From NCBI RefSeq assembly GCF_031453675.1, contig NZ_JAVIZX010000001.1, positions 1,674,001-1,738,000 on the forward strand: DNA of 64,000 nucleotides. Reading direction: 5' to 3'. Source of the stretch: Paracidovorax wautersii. Its GTDB lineage: Bacteria > Pseudomonadota > Gammaproteobacteria > Burkholderiales > Burkholderiaceae_C. Made by a program: the position numbers and the translations under genes. Below, in pieces: positions 7,646 to 17,656 of this stretch. Below the pieces are notes generated by a model. It saw only the letters and a list, made by a program, of their open reading frames with translations, was not told where the DNA came from and did not search any database. Numbering within the stretch: the first letter of the stretch is position 1; every line of letters starts with the position of its first letter.

Positions 7646-10600
7646 ATGAACGCCCCGCTGCCTGAGCACATCCGCCGCGCGCTAGAAACCGTCACCCTGG
7701 ACGACAAATACTCGCTCCCCGGGGGGCGGGCCTTCATGAGCGGCGTGCAGGCCCTGGTGCGCCTGCCCATGCTGCAGCGCCAGCGCGATGCCATCGCCGG
7801 GCTGAACACGGCCGGCTTCATCAGCGGCTACCGGGGCTCGCCGCTGGGCGGCTACGACCAGGCGCTGTGGGCGGCCAAGAAGCACCTGGCGGCCAACCAC
7901 ATCGTCTTCCAGCCCGGCGTGAACGAGGAACTGGGCGCCACGGCCGTCTGGGGCACGCAGCAGCTCGACCTGTATCCGCAGTCCAAGAAGTTCGACGGCG
8001 TCTTCGGCATCTGGTACGGCAAGGGCCCGGGCGTGGACCGCTGCTCGGATGTGTTCAAGCACGCCAACATGGCGGGCACCTCCCAGCACGGCGGCGTGAT
8101 CGCCATCGCCGGCGACGACCACATCAGCAAGAGCAGCACCGCGCCGCACCAGAGCGACCACATCTTCAAGGCCTGCGGCCTGCCGGTATTCTTCCCGTCC
8201 ACGGTGCAGGAGATCCTGGACATGGGGCTGCATGCCTTCGCCATGAGCCGCTTCTCGGGCGTGTGGTCGGGTATGAAAACCATCCAGGAGGTGGTGGAAT
8301 CGTCCAGCAGCATCTCGGTGGACCCGGACCGCGTGAACATCGTCATGCCGGAAGACTTCGCCATGCCGCCGGGCGGCCTGCACATCCGCTGGCCCGACGC
8401 GCCGCTGGAGCAGGAGGCGCGCCTGATGGACTACAAGTGGTACGCCGCGCTCGCGTACATCCGCGCCAACAAGCTCAACTACAACGTCATCCAGGGCCCG
8501 AACGACCGCTTCGGCATCATCGCGAGCGGCAAGGCCTTCAACGACACGCGCCAGGCGCTGATCGATCTGGGGCTGGAGGACGAGGTCTGCCGCCAGCTCG
8601 GCATCCGCCTGCACAAGGTCAACGTGGTGTGGCCGCTGGAGGCGACCATCACGCGCGACTTCGCCCAGGGGCTGCAGGAGATCCTGGTGGTCGAAGAAAA
8701 GCGCCAGGTCATCGAATACCAATTGAAGGAAGAGCTGTACAACTGGCGCTCCGACGTGCGCCCCAACGTGCTGGGCAAGTTCGACGAGGTGCCCGGCGAC
8801 AACTCGGGCGGCGAATGGAGCATGCCCAACCCCAGCCAGAACTGGCTGCTGCGCCCCAAGGCCGACCTGACGCCCGCCATCATCGCCCGCGCCATCGCCA
8901 AGCGCCTGAAGAAGCTGGGCGTGCCCGCCGACATCGTGGCCCGCATGGACGCGCGCCTGGCCGTGATCGATGCGCGTGAGCAAGGCATGGCCGAACTGAA
9001 GGTGGACACGGGCGAACGCGCCCCGTGGTTCTGCAGCGGCTGCCCGCACAACACCAGCACGCGCGTGCCCGAAGGCTCGCGTGCCGTGGCCGGCATCGGC
9101 TGCCACTACATGGCCAACTGGATGCCCGACCGCAATACGTCCACCTTCACGCAGATGGGCGGCGAGGGCGTCACCTGGGTGGGCCAGGCGCCGTTCACCA
9201 CCGAGAACCATGTGTTCGCCAACCTGGGCGACGGCACCTACTTCCACAGCGGTCTGCTGGCGATCCGCCAGAGCATCGCGGCGGGCACCAACATCACCTA
9301 CAAGGTGCTCTACAACGACGCCGTGGCGATGACCGGCGGCCAGCAGGTGGGCGAGCGGCCCGAAGGCCATTCGGTGCTGCAGATCATGGCCAGCCTCAAG
9401 GCCGAGGGCGTGGTCCAACTGGTCATCGTGACCGACGAGCCGCAAAAATACGACGGCGTGGCGCTGGCCGACGGCGTGACGGTGCACCACCGCGACGAGT
9501 TGGACAGGATCCAGCGCGAAATGCGCGAAATCCCCGGCTGCACGGCCATCATCTACGACCAGACCTGCGCGACCGAGAAGCGCCGCCGCCGCAAGCGCGG
9601 CACGCTGGCCACGCCCGACACGACGGTCGTCATCAACGAGCTGGTGTGCGAGGGCTGCGGCGACTGCTCGGTGCAGTCCAACTGCCTGTCGGTCGAGCCG
9701 GTGGAGACCGACTTCGGCCGCAAGCGCCGCATCAACCAGAGCACCTGCAACAAGGACTATTCCTGCGTGAAGGGCTTCTGCCCGAGCTTCGTCACCGTCG
9801 AGGGCGGCAAGCTCAAGAAACCCAAGAAGGAAAAGAAGGGCGACCTGTCGTCGCTGCCGCCGATCCCGGAGCCCGCACTGCCCGTGGCCGAGCAGGCCTG
9901 GGGCATCGTCGTGGCCGGCGTGGGCGGCACGGGCGTGATCACCATCGGTTCGCTGCTGGGCATGGCCGCACATCTGGAAGGCAAGGGCGTCATCACGCAG
10001 GACGCCGCCGGCCTGGCCCAGAAGGGCGGCGCCACCTGGAGCCACATCCAGATCGCCAACCGCCCCGAGGCCATCTACACCACCAAGGTGGACACGGCCA
10101 AGGCCGACCTCATCATCGGCTGCGACCCCATCGTGGCCGCCAACAAGTACACGCTGGCCGTGATGCAGCCCGGCCGCACCTACGTGGCGCTGAACACGCA
10201 TGGCACGCCGGCGGCGGCCTTCGTGCACAACCCGAACTGGCAGTTCCCGGCCGACGGCTGCGACGCCGCCATCGGCGCCACGGTAGGCCGCGAGCTGGTG
10301 GGCGCCTTCGACGCCAGCGAGGTCGCCACGCAACTGCTGGGCGACAGCATCTACACCAACCCGCTGATGCTGGGCTACGCCTGGCAGCAGGGCCGCGTGC
10401 CGCTGTCCCACGCCGCGCTGATGCGCGCCATGGAACTCAATGGCGTGCAGATCGACAACAACAAGGCCGCCTTCGAATGGGGCCGCCGCTGCGCGCACGA
10501 CCTGGCCGCCGTGAAGGCGCTGTTCCAGGCCGCTCAGGTGATCCAGTTCGTCAAGAAGCCGGCGCTGGCCGAGATGGTCGCCAAGCGCGTGGAGTTCCTC

Positions 10601-11215
10601 ACCGCTTACCAGAACGCCGCTTATGCGGGCGAGTACCAGGCCTTCGTGGACAAGGTGCGGGCGGCCGAAAACACCGTCGGCACCACCACCAAGCTGACCG
10701 AGGCCGTCGCACGCTACCTGTTCAAGCTGATGGCGTACAAGGACGAGTACGAAGTGGCGCGCCTGCACACGGACGCCGCCTTCGCCGCCAGGATCGACGG
10801 CATGTTCGAAGGCGACTACCGCGTGGTGCACCACCTGGCCCCGCCCGCCTTCGCCAAGACCAACGAGAAGGGCGAGCTGGTCAAGAAGCGCTACGGCCCG
10901 TGGATGCGCCAGGCCTTCGGCGTGCTGGCTAAGCTGAAGGGCCTGCGCGGCACCGCGCTCGACCCCTTTGGCCGCACCGAGGAGCGCCGCACCGAGCGTG
11001 CGCTGATCGGCGAGTACCGCGCCTGCATCGACGAGCTGCTGGCCGGTCTCACGGCCGAGAAGCTGGCGCTGGCCGTGGACATCGCCCGCATTCCGGAAGG
11101 CATCCGGGGCTACGGCCACGTGAAGGAGCGCCACCTGAAGGCCGCCCGTGCCCAGTGGAACCAGCTCATGGCCCAGTGGCGCAGCCCCGCCCCGGCCATC
11201 CGCCAGACGGCCTGA
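7646..11215 (+). CDS. Indolepyruvate ferredoxin oxidoreductase, fused alpha-beta-gamma type
   Basis: Oxidatively decarboxylates arylpyruvates (or branched 2-oxoacids) to acyl-CoA, using thiamine diphosphate and iron-sulfur clusters. The 1189 residues fuse the IorA- and IorB-like parts: a pyrimidine-binding/transketolase-like region (about 30-400), a thiamine diphosphate region with CSGCPHNTST at Cys463 and a GDGTYFHSGL loop, ferredoxin-like cysteines at CEGCGDC (from Cys668) and CNKDYSCVKGFCPSF, then a gamma domain from about 750 (VVAGVGGTGVITIGSLLG). The start at 7646 has GGAGAG upstream and begins the conserved region; upstream in-frame codons are low complexity. No separate ferredoxin gene is adjacent. 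Lrp is divergent. The substrate range is not fixed by sequence. Confidence 0.92.
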   Translation: MNAPLPEHIRRALETVTLDDKYSLPGGRAFMSGVQALVRLPMLQRQRDAIAGLNTAGFISGYRGSPLGGYDQALWAAKKHLAANHIVFQPGVNEELGATAVWGTQQLDLYPQSKKFDGVFGIWYGKGPGVDRCSDVFKHANMAGTSQHGGVIAIAGDDHISKSSTAPHQSDHIFKACGLPVFFPSTVQEILDMGLHAFAMSRFSGVWSGMKTIQEVVESSSSISVDPDRVNIVMPEDFAMPPGGLHIRWPDAPLEQEARLMDYKWYAALAYIRANKLNYNVIQGPNDRFGIIASGKAFNDTRQALIDLGLEDEVCRQLGIRLHKVNVVWPLEATITRDFAQGLQEILVVEEKRQVIEYQLKEELYNWRSDVRPNVLGKFDEVPGDNSGGEWSMPNPSQNWLLRPKADLTPAIIARAIAKRLKKLGVPADIVARMDARLAVIDAREQGMAELKVDTGERAPWFCSGCPHNTSTRVPEGSRAVAGIGCHYMANWMPDRNTSTFTQMGGEGVTWVGQAPFTTENHVFANLGDGTYFHSGLLAIRQSIAAGTNITYKVLYNDAVAMTGGQQVGERPEGHSVLQIMASLKAEGVVQLVIVTDEPQKYDGVALADGVTVHHRDELDRIQREMREIPGCTAIIYDQTCATEKRRRRKRGTLATPDTTVVINELVCEGCGDCSVQSNCLSVEPVETDFGRKRRINQSTCNKDYSCVKGFCPSFVTVEGGKLKKPKKEKKGDLSSLPPIPEPALPVAEQAWGIVVAGVGGTGVITIGSLLGMAAHLEGKGVITQDAAGLAQKGGATWSHIQIANRPEAIYTTKVDTAKADLIIGCDPIVAANKYTLAVMQPGRTYVALNTHGTPAAAFVHNPNWQFPADGCDAAIGATVGRELVGAFDASEVATQLLGDSIYTNPLMLGYAWQQGRVPLSHAALMRAMELNGVQIDNNKAAFEWGRRCAHDLAAVKALFQAAQVIQFVKKPALAEMVAKRVEFLTAYQNAAYAGEYQAFVDKVRAAENTVGTTTKLTEAVARYLFKLMAYKDEYEVARLHTDAAFAARIDGMFEGDYRVVHHLAPPAFAKTNEKGELVKKRYGPWMRQAFGVLAKLKGLRGTALDPFGRTEERRTERALIGEYRACIDELLAGLTAEKLALAVDIARIPEGIRGYGHVKERHLKAARAQWNQLMAQWRSPAPAIRQTA

Positions 11216-11260
11216 GCGCCGCCGCTGCGTGGCAGCCTGCCCTGGCTGCCCCCGCTTCTG

Positions 11261-11315
11261 CTTCAATATTGATAGCTGCTTGCGCTTATCGGTAGGGCGC
11301 TGACGGCTGTTTTCG
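11261..11315 (+). repeat. Dispersed ~55-bp intergenic repeat, copy D
   Basis: Contains ATTGATAGCTGCTTGCGCTT followed by ATCGGTAGGGCGCTGACGGC and a T-run. It lies 46 bases after the indolepyruvate oxidoreductase stop. Confidence 0.75.
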
Positions 11316-11505
11316 TACAGAACCCGGCAGCGGCCCGCTCCGCGGAGCCCGGGCCTGCGGGGCAAAGCCCGGCCGGCAGCGGGGGTTGGAGGCGGGGGGC
11401 GGGCCGCCGAATACAATGCCCTGTTCCCCTGCGTCAGGCCGTGCGCCGTGCCGCAGGCGGTCCCGAATCGAATCGACCATCCCATCCTGAGTGGAGCCTC
11501 CTGCC

Positions 11506-11841
11506 GTGTTTATCTCTTCCGCCTTTGCCCAAACCGCCCCCGCCGCTGCCGCAGAAGGCGCCGGCCTGATGGGCTCGCTCACCAGCATGCTGCCGCTGGT
11601 GCTGATGTTCGTGGTGCTGTACTTCGTCATGATCCGCCCCCAGATGAAGCGCCAGAAGGAACACCGCGCCATGATCGAAGCCATCGCCAAGGGCGACGAA
11701 GTGGCCACGGCCGGCGGCATCATCGGCAAGGTGACCCAGCTGTCCGAAGGTTTCCTGCACATCGAGGTCGCCGCTGGCGTGGTCGTGCAGATCCAGCGCA
11801 GCGCCGTGGTGCAGGCGCTGCCCAAGGGCACGGTGAAGTAA
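11506..11841 (+). CDS. yajC: Preprotein translocase subunit YajC
   Basis: Small single-span partner of SecDF in the Sec holotranslocon, 111 residues. The protein opens with FISSAFAQTAPAAAAE, usual for betaproteobacterial YajC, then one transmembrane helix (about 25-47, LTSMLPLVLMFVVLYFVMIRP), the basic QMKRQKEH and the cytoplasmic GDEVATAGGIIGKV domain. I chose the GTG at 11506 because a GGAG lies nine bases upstream and the product then begins at the conserved position; the GTG at 11491 would put the ribosome site inside the gene. secD follows after a structured repeat, so the operon order is yajC-secD-secF. Confidence 0.92.
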   Translation: MFISSAFAQTAPAAAAEGAGLMGSLTSMLPLVLMFVVLYFVMIRPQMKRQKEHRAMIEAIAKGDEVATAGGIIGKVTQLSEGFLHIEVAAGVVVQIQRSAVVQALPKGTVK

Positions 11842-11847
11842 TAGGCA

Positions 11848-11954
11848 CAACCCCCTGAGCGGCTGCGCCGCTTCCCCCTTCTCTCATCGCTGCGCGATGG
11901 GAAGGGGGACGACGCCAGTGGCCTGGCAAAGCCAGTTCCACGGCGTCTGCTGGT
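11848..11954 (+). repeat. Structured ~110-bp repeat, copy 2 (three hairpins)
   Basis: Second copy of the element at 4629-4751: CAACCCCCTGAG, a GCGGC/GCCGC hairpin, a TTCCCCCTTC...GAAGGGGGA stem capped by CATCGC/GCGATG, then GACGCC...GGCGTC enclosing CTGGC/GCCAG. It sits between yajC and secD, where a strong hairpin could uncouple their expression or mark an mRNA processing point. Confidence 0.75.
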
Positions 11955-12001
11955 GGGGGATGGGCGCCCGGCGTCTGGATAACTGAGAGAAGAACGCGAT
12001 C

Positions 12002-13894
12002 ATGAACCGTTACCCGGTCTGGAAGTACGCGATCATCGTGATCGTGTTGCTGGTGGGGGCCCTGTACACCCTGCCCAATTTCTTCGGCGAGGCGCCTGCC
12101 GTGCAGGTGTCGTCGGCCAAGGCCACCGTCAAGGTGGACAGCGCCGTGCAGCAGCGCGTCGAAGAGGCGCTGAAGGCTGCCGGGCTGAATCCCAGCAGCG
12201 TGGTCTTCGAGGGCAATTCGGTGCGCGCGCGCTTCGACACGCCCGACGAGCAGCTCAAGGCCAAAGACGCGATCCAGCGCGCGCTGATCCCCGACGCGAG
12301 CGATCCGCCCTACATCGTCGCGCTGAACCTGGTGTCCCGTTCGCCGGACTGGCTCACCGCCATCCACGCCCGTCCCATGTACCTGGGCCTGGACCTGCGC
12401 GGCGGCGTGCACTTCATGCTGCAGGTGGACATGCAGGCCGCGCTGACCAAGAAGGTCGAATCCCTGGCCGGCGACCTGCGCACGAGCCTGCGCGACAAGA
12501 ACATCCGCCACGGCGGCATCAGCCGCGATGGCCAGGCGGTGGACATCCGCGTGCGTGACGACGCCACGCTCACCGCCGCGCGCAACCTGATCACCGACCA
12601 GTTCCCCGACCTGCAGTCCACCAGCTCGCCCGACGGCCAGGGCTTCCGCCTGCGCGCCACGATCAAACCCGAGGCGCTGCGCAAGGTGCAGGACCAGGCG
12701 CTCAAGCAGAACATCACCACGCTGCACAACCGGATCAACGAACTCGGCGTGGCCGAGCCGGTGATCCAGCAGCAGGGCGTGGACCGCATCGTCGTGCAAC
12801 TGCCCGGCGTGCAGGACACGGCCAAGGCCAAGGACATACTGGGTCGCACCGCGACGCTGGAAGTGCGCATGGTCGACGAAGGCACCGAGGCGCGCTCCGC
12901 CGAGATGGGCTCAGGCCCCGTGCCCTTCGGCGCCGAGAAGTACCTGGACCGCAACGGCCAGGCCGTCATCGTCAAGAAGCAGGTCATCCTGACCGGCGAG
13001 AACCTGACCGACGCCCAGCCCGGCTTCGACGGCCAGACGCAGGAGCCCACCGTCAACCTGACGCTGGACGCCAAGGGCTCGCGCATCTTCCGCGACATCA
13101 CGCGCGAGAACGTGGGCAAGCGCATGGCCATCATCCTGTTCGAAAAGGGCAAGGGCGAGGTGGTGACGGCCCCCGTGATCCGCAGCGAGATCGGCGGCGG
13201 CCGCGTGCAGATCTCCGGCCGCATGACCACGGCGGAAGCCAACGACACCTCGCTGCTGCTGCGCGCCGGCTCGCTGGCCGCGCCGATGGAGATCATCGAG
13301 GAATACACCATCGGCCCCAGCCTGGGCGCCGACAACATTGATCGCGGCATCCACAGCGTGGTCTGGGGCTTCGTCGCCATCTCGGTGTTCATGTGCGTGT
13401 ACTACATGCTGTTCGGCGTGATCTCCTCGATCGCGCTGTCGGTCAACGTCCTGATGCTGCTGGCCATCCTGTCGATGCTGCAGGCCACGCTGACGCTGCC
13501 GGGCATTGCCGCCATGGCGCTGGCGCTGGGCGTGGCCATCGACTCCAACGTGCTGATCAACGAGCGCATCCGCGAGGAACTGCGCGCGGGCGTGGCCCCG
13601 CAGGCGGCCATCCATGCGGGCTACGAGCGGGCTTGGGCGACCATCCTCGACTCCAACGTCACCACGCTGATCGCCGGCCTGGCGCTGCTGGCCTTCGGCT
13701 CCGGCCCGGTGCGCGGCTTTGCCGTGGTGCACTGCATCGGCATCCTCACCAGCATGTTCTCGGCCGTGTTCTTCTCGCGCGGTCTGGTCAACCTCTGGTA
13801 TGGCCGCAAGAAGAAGCTCAAGAGCGTATCCATCGGACAGGTCTGGAAGCCCGAGGGCTCCGACGTGCGTTCCGTGGTCACCAAGAACCAATAA
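12002..13894 (+). CDS. secD: Protein translocase subunit SecD
   Basis: Uses the proton gradient to pull exported proteins through SecYEG from the periplasmic side. The 630 residues show helix TM1 (about 7-24), a large periplasmic region with the conserved LGLDLRGGVHFMLQVD (about 122-138) and a P1-head segment, then five C-terminal helices (from about 450) with ALALGVAIDSNVLINERIRE and the TLIAGLALLAFGSGPVRGFA region. The N-terminus RYPVWKYAIIVIVLLVGALY is typical of betaproteobacterial SecD. secF follows 12 bases downstream with its own AGGGAG site. Confidence 0.97.
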   Translation: MNRYPVWKYAIIVIVLLVGALYTLPNFFGEAPAVQVSSAKATVKVDSAVQQRVEEALKAAGLNPSSVVFEGNSVRARFDTPDEQLKAKDAIQRALIPDASDPPYIVALNLVSRSPDWLTAIHARPMYLGLDLRGGVHFMLQVDMQAALTKKVESLAGDLRTSLRDKNIRHGGISRDGQAVDIRVRDDATLTAARNLITDQFPDLQSTSSPDGQGFRLRATIKPEALRKVQDQALKQNITTLHNRINELGVAEPVIQQQGVDRIVVQLPGVQDTAKAKDILGRTATLEVRMVDEGTEARSAEMGSGPVPFGAEKYLDRNGQAVIVKKQVILTGENLTDAQPGFDGQTQEPTVNLTLDAKGSRIFRDITRENVGKRMAIILFEKGKGEVVTAPVIRSEIGGGRVQISGRMTTAEANDTSLLLRAGSLAAPMEIIEEYTIGPSLGADNIDRGIHSVVWGFVAISVFMCVYYMLFGVISSIALSVNVLMLLAILSMLQATLTLPGIAAMALALGVAIDSNVLINERIREELRAGVAPQAAIHAGYERAWATILDSNVTTLIAGLALLAFGSGPVRGFAVVHCIGILTSMFSAVFFSRGLVNLWYGRKKKLKSVSIGQVWKPEGSDVRSVVTKNQ

Positions 13895-13906
13895 AGGGAG
13901 CGGAGC

Positions 13907-14860
13907 ATGGAATTTTTCCGCATCAAGAAGGACATCCCCTTCATGAAATACGCGTTGGTGCTCAACGCGATTTCCTTCCTAACCTTCGCCCTGGCCGTGT
14001 TCTTCCTGATCACCCGGGGGCTGCACCTGTCGGTGGAATTCACCGGCGGCACGGTCATGGAGGTGGCCTACACGCAGACCGCCGACATCGGCAAGGTGCG
14101 CGAGACGGTGTCCAAGCTCGGCTACGCCGACGTGATCGTGCAGAACTTCGGCACCTCGCGCGACGTGATGATCCGCCTGCCCGTGCAAAAGGGCGTCACG
14201 TCCGCGCAGCAGAGCGAACAGGTGCTGGGGGCGCTGAAGGCTGCCGACCCTGAAGTCACCCTGCGCCGCACCGAATTCGTCGGCCCGCAGGTGGGCGAGG
14301 AACTGGTGCACGGCGGGCTCATGGCCCTCGGCATGGTGGTGCTGGGCATCGTGATCTACCTGGGCTTCCGCTTCGAGTGGAAATTCGGCGTGGCCGCGGT
14401 GATCGCCAACCTGCACGACGTGGTCATCATCCTGGGCTTCTTCGCCTTCTTCCAGTGGGAGTTCTCGCTGGCGGTGCTGGCCGGCGTGCTGGCCGTGCTG
14501 GGCTACTCGGTGAACGAGTCCGTGGTGATCTTCGACCGGATCCGCGAGGCCTTCCGCAAATTCCGCAAGATGGACACGCACGAGGTGATCGACCACGCCA
14601 TCACCTCCACGATGAGCCGCACGATCATCACCCACGCCTCCACCGAGGCCGTGGTGCTGTCGATGTTCTTCTTCGGCGGCCCGAGCCTGCACTATTTCGC
14701 GCTGGCGCTGACCATCGGCATCCTGTTCGGCATCTACTCCTCCGTGTTCGTCGCCGCCGCCATCGCCATGTGGCTGGGCGTCAAGCGCGAAGACCTGGTG
14801 AAGGCGCCGCCCCGGAAGGATGGCGACCCCAACGATCCCAACGCCGGCGCCGCCGTCTGA
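13907..14860 (+). CDS. secF: Protein translocase subunit SecF
   Basis: Partner of SecD; the two form a 12-helix RND-type motor in the inner membrane. The 317 residues have TM1 (about 18-35), the periplasmic signature LSVEFTGGTVMEV, and five further helices with VLAVLGYSVNESVVIFDRIRE and the SRTIITHASTEAVVLSM region. Length and order are normal. The start ATG at 13907 follows AGGGAGCGGAGC. The hydrophilic C-terminal tail (KAPPRKDGDPNDPNAG) is usual for the group. Confidence 0.97.
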   Translation: MEFFRIKKDIPFMKYALVLNAISFLTFALAVFFLITRGLHLSVEFTGGTVMEVAYTQTADIGKVRETVSKLGYADVIVQNFGTSRDVMIRLPVQKGVTSAQQSEQVLGALKAADPEVTLRRTEFVGPQVGEELVHGGLMALGMVVLGIVIYLGFRFEWKFGVAAVIANLHDVVIILGFFAFFQWEFSLAVLAGVLAVLGYSVNESVVIFDRIREAFRKFRKMDTHEVIDHAITSTMSRTIITHASTEAVVLSMFFFGGPSLHYFALALTIGILFGIYSSVFVAAAIAMWLGVKREDLVKAPPRKDGDPNDPNAGAAV

Positions 14861-14985
14861 GGTGGCACCGCGCTGCCCCGGCGCGGGCCGCCGCGCCAAG
14901 CGCGCGGGCCCCGCGGTTGGACCGCATCACGATGGGGATACCACGGCGTTGCACACCGATGGTTCACGGCTAATATCGAGGCCGT

Positions 14986-17311
14986 ATGGATAGCCCTCGC
15001 CCCGTCCACCCCCAGCGCCGCCTTGGCCGGCTGGCGCGACAGCGGTTCGTGGACGGGCTGTGCTCCGGCCTGCCGGCGCTCGATCAGGCGCTGCTCGACT
15101 TCCTGACCACGCTCATGGGCCAGACGGCCACGCAGCGCGAGATGCAGCAGCGCCGCGACAGCTGGCAGCGCTACCAGGACCACCACCGCACCTGGGTCGA
15201 GGGCGTCGCCCGGGCCTGGCGCGCCGGTCTTTCCGCCCAGGCCAGCACCTCCGGCGCCAGCGTGCCGTCGCCTGCGGGCGGCTTCGAATTGCTCAGCGAC
15301 GAGGTGGTCGAGAACCGCATCCTGGCCTCGCGCCTGGCCCTGACCATGGCCGAGCACCTGGCCGAGGGGTTCGACCCCGTGCGCCAGCGCACGCAGCAGG
15401 TCGAGGGCCAGGAGCTCGGGGCTGGCGACATCCTGCGCGCCGAGACGCTGTGCCTGCTGCTGGTCGAGCAGTGGGTCGACGCGGGCCTGCCCGCGTGCCG
15501 ACCTGCAGGCGGCCATGGACCCGCTGCGGCGCGAACTGGGCGCCCTGCTGCTGCGGCAGTACCGGGACACCGACCGTTTCTACGAAGAGCAGGGTGTCGT
15601 CCTGTCGGAGGACCTGCGCTCGCGTGTGCGCCGGGCCCCCGGCGATGTGTCTCCCTCGCGCCCGTCCGCCATGGCCCAGGGCGCGGCCGAGGCGCCGGGC
15701 GCAAGGCAGGCCTTTGCGGCGGCTTCCGATTTCATTCCCACCGGCCGGGCGCTGCCCAGCACGCTGCGGGCCGCAGGGGCCTCCGGCGGCGGACTGGGCG
15801 GCGGGTCGGGCACGCCACTGGGGCGGGCGCGCCAGCGCGCGCAGGGCGTCATGGGCCAGCTGCGCCGCCTGCTGCTGGTCCAGCCGGGCATGGGCATGGA
15901 CGTATCCCAGGCGCCGGCATCGCCCGCGCTGGCGCGCGCACTGTCGGCCCAGCGCATGCAGGCCGACGCCTACTACAGCGACCTTGCCACGCTGGTCCAA
16001 GACTACAGCCCCGCGGGCGTGGCGCAGATGGCCGGCGCCGTCCGCCAGCGATCGGCCGAGCTGAAGAAGCAGGCCTCCAGTGCCGGCGAGAAGGCCATCA
16101 TCGAGGTGGTGGCCCTGATGTTCCAGAGCATCCTCAGCGAGGACCGCATTCCCCCCGCCGTGCGTGTGTGGTTTGCGCGGCTGCAGGTGCCGGTCCTGCG
16201 CGTGGCGCTGGCCGAGCCCGAGTTCTTCAGCGACCTGAACCACCCCGCGCGCCAGCTCATCGACCGCATGGGCTCGTGCGTGCTGGGCTTCGATGCAGCC
16301 GCCATCGGCGGCAGCGCGCTGGAGGCCGAGATCCGGCGCGTGGTGCAGGTGATCGAGCAGTACCCCGAGACCGGCCACCGCGTGTTCCAGCTGGTGCACG
16401 AGGAGTTCGAAAAATTCCTGGCCCGTTTCCTCACCGAGAAGCAGGCCACCTCGCGCATCGTGAGCGTGGCCCAGCAGGTGGAGCAGAAGGAGACGCTGGC
16501 GATCCAGTACACCATCGAGTTGCGCACCCTGCTCAAGGACATGCCCGTGCGCGACGAGATCCGCGACTTCCTGTTCAAGACCTGGGCGGAGGTGCTGGCC
16601 ATGTCCGCGGTGCGTGACGGTGCCCAGCATCCGCAGACGGTGGCCCTCAAGCGCACGGCTGCCGATCTGGTGTGGGCCGCCGGTGCCAAGCCGAACCGCG
16701 CCGACCGCACGCAGGTCATCCAGAACCTGCCGGGCCTGCTGCAGAACCTGCGGAGCGGCATGGCGCTCATCGGCGTCCAGGGGCCGCCGCAGGACGCGCA
16801 GATCAAGGTGCTCACCGACACGCTGGCCGACGCCTTCCTCTCCAAGACGGCCTCCATTCCCCAGGCGCGCATCGACGCGATGTCCCGGCGCCTGGCCAAT
16901 CTGGAGGACTACATGAGCGACGAGACCTTGGGCGAGATGCCGCTCAATGCCGACACCATCGAGATGATGCTGGGAATCGATGCGTCGTCCATCCATGTCA
17001 TCGCCGACAACGGCGCACCGGTGCAGCAGGAAGCCGTGGCCTGGGCGCAGGAGCTGCAGCGCGGCACCTGGTTCACGCTGGACCACAATGGCGCGTCCGC
17101 CCAGGTGCAGTACGCCTGGCACAGCCGGCGCAAGCAGCTGCACCTGTTCGCCGCTGCGGACGGCCGCAGCTACCTGCTGCAGCTGCGCCGCCTGGGCGCC
17201 TACCTGCAGTCCGGCCTGCTGGTGGCCCAGGAGGAGGAAGGCCTCACCATGCGCGCCACGCGCGAGGCGCTCGCCAAACTGGACGCCAACCCCGAGCGCC
17301 TGCTGGATTGA
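14986..17311 (+). pseudogene. DUF1631-family protein, interrupted by a one-base frameshift
   Basis: A protein of about 775 residues is encoded in two frames. The first frame from the ATG at 14986 reads sensibly to VEQWVDAGLP (about 15495). The continuation ADLQAAMDPLRRELG, FYEEQGVVLSEDLRSRVRR and onward to EALAKLDANPERLLD is in the next frame, ending at 17311. Removing a single T at about 15496, in CTGCCCGCGTGCCGACCTGC, restores one frame (LPAADLQAAMDPL). DUF1631 proteins are large, mostly helical and cytoplasmic, of unknown function, and occur in beta- and gammaproteobacteria. No key residues can be assigned. Either the gene is recently inactivated or the base is a sequencing error; the rest is intact and shows no further decay, which favours error or a very young mutation. 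Confidence 0.8.
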
Positions 17312-17656
17312 GCCGCGCGGCCCGTGCGGCCGTGCTGCCTCGCCGCGCCAGGGCGCTGCAGATTGGAGCCGGGTCCCGGCTGCGGGGCTGCAAGCGCTGG
17401 CGACTTGATCCATGCCCGAGTCGTCTTTCCGTGGAAGCTAAGGCTCTTTTGCGAGGCGAGACACCGGCAAGGGCTGGCCTCGTACCGGAGCCGCCCTTAG
17501 CGCGGGCCCCACCGCAGGGTGCGGTGCGCGGCGGCCAATGCCGGCCGTACGGTGCTGATCGATGCCACGAGCGCCGGGCGCAGCGGGCGGCGATGCGAAG
17601 GGTGCAATGCCTGCGGGGTGCGATACGGGGTGAGGGATGAGAGAGGAGCGGAGCCC
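17312..17656. other. Intergenic gap without a recognisable gene
   Basis: Between the convergent DUF1631 and recX genes. No frame here has a ribosome site or a recognisable domain, and I see no clear terminator or repeat-family member. Confidence 0.5.

Noticed and set aside
7682-11485. Minus-strand open frame of 1267 codons opposite the indolepyruvate oxidoreductase gene
   Set aside because: It mirrors the codon pattern of the real gene in GC-rich DNA, has no domain or ribosome site and is rich in His, Gln, Gly, Val and Asp as expected of an antisense shadow.
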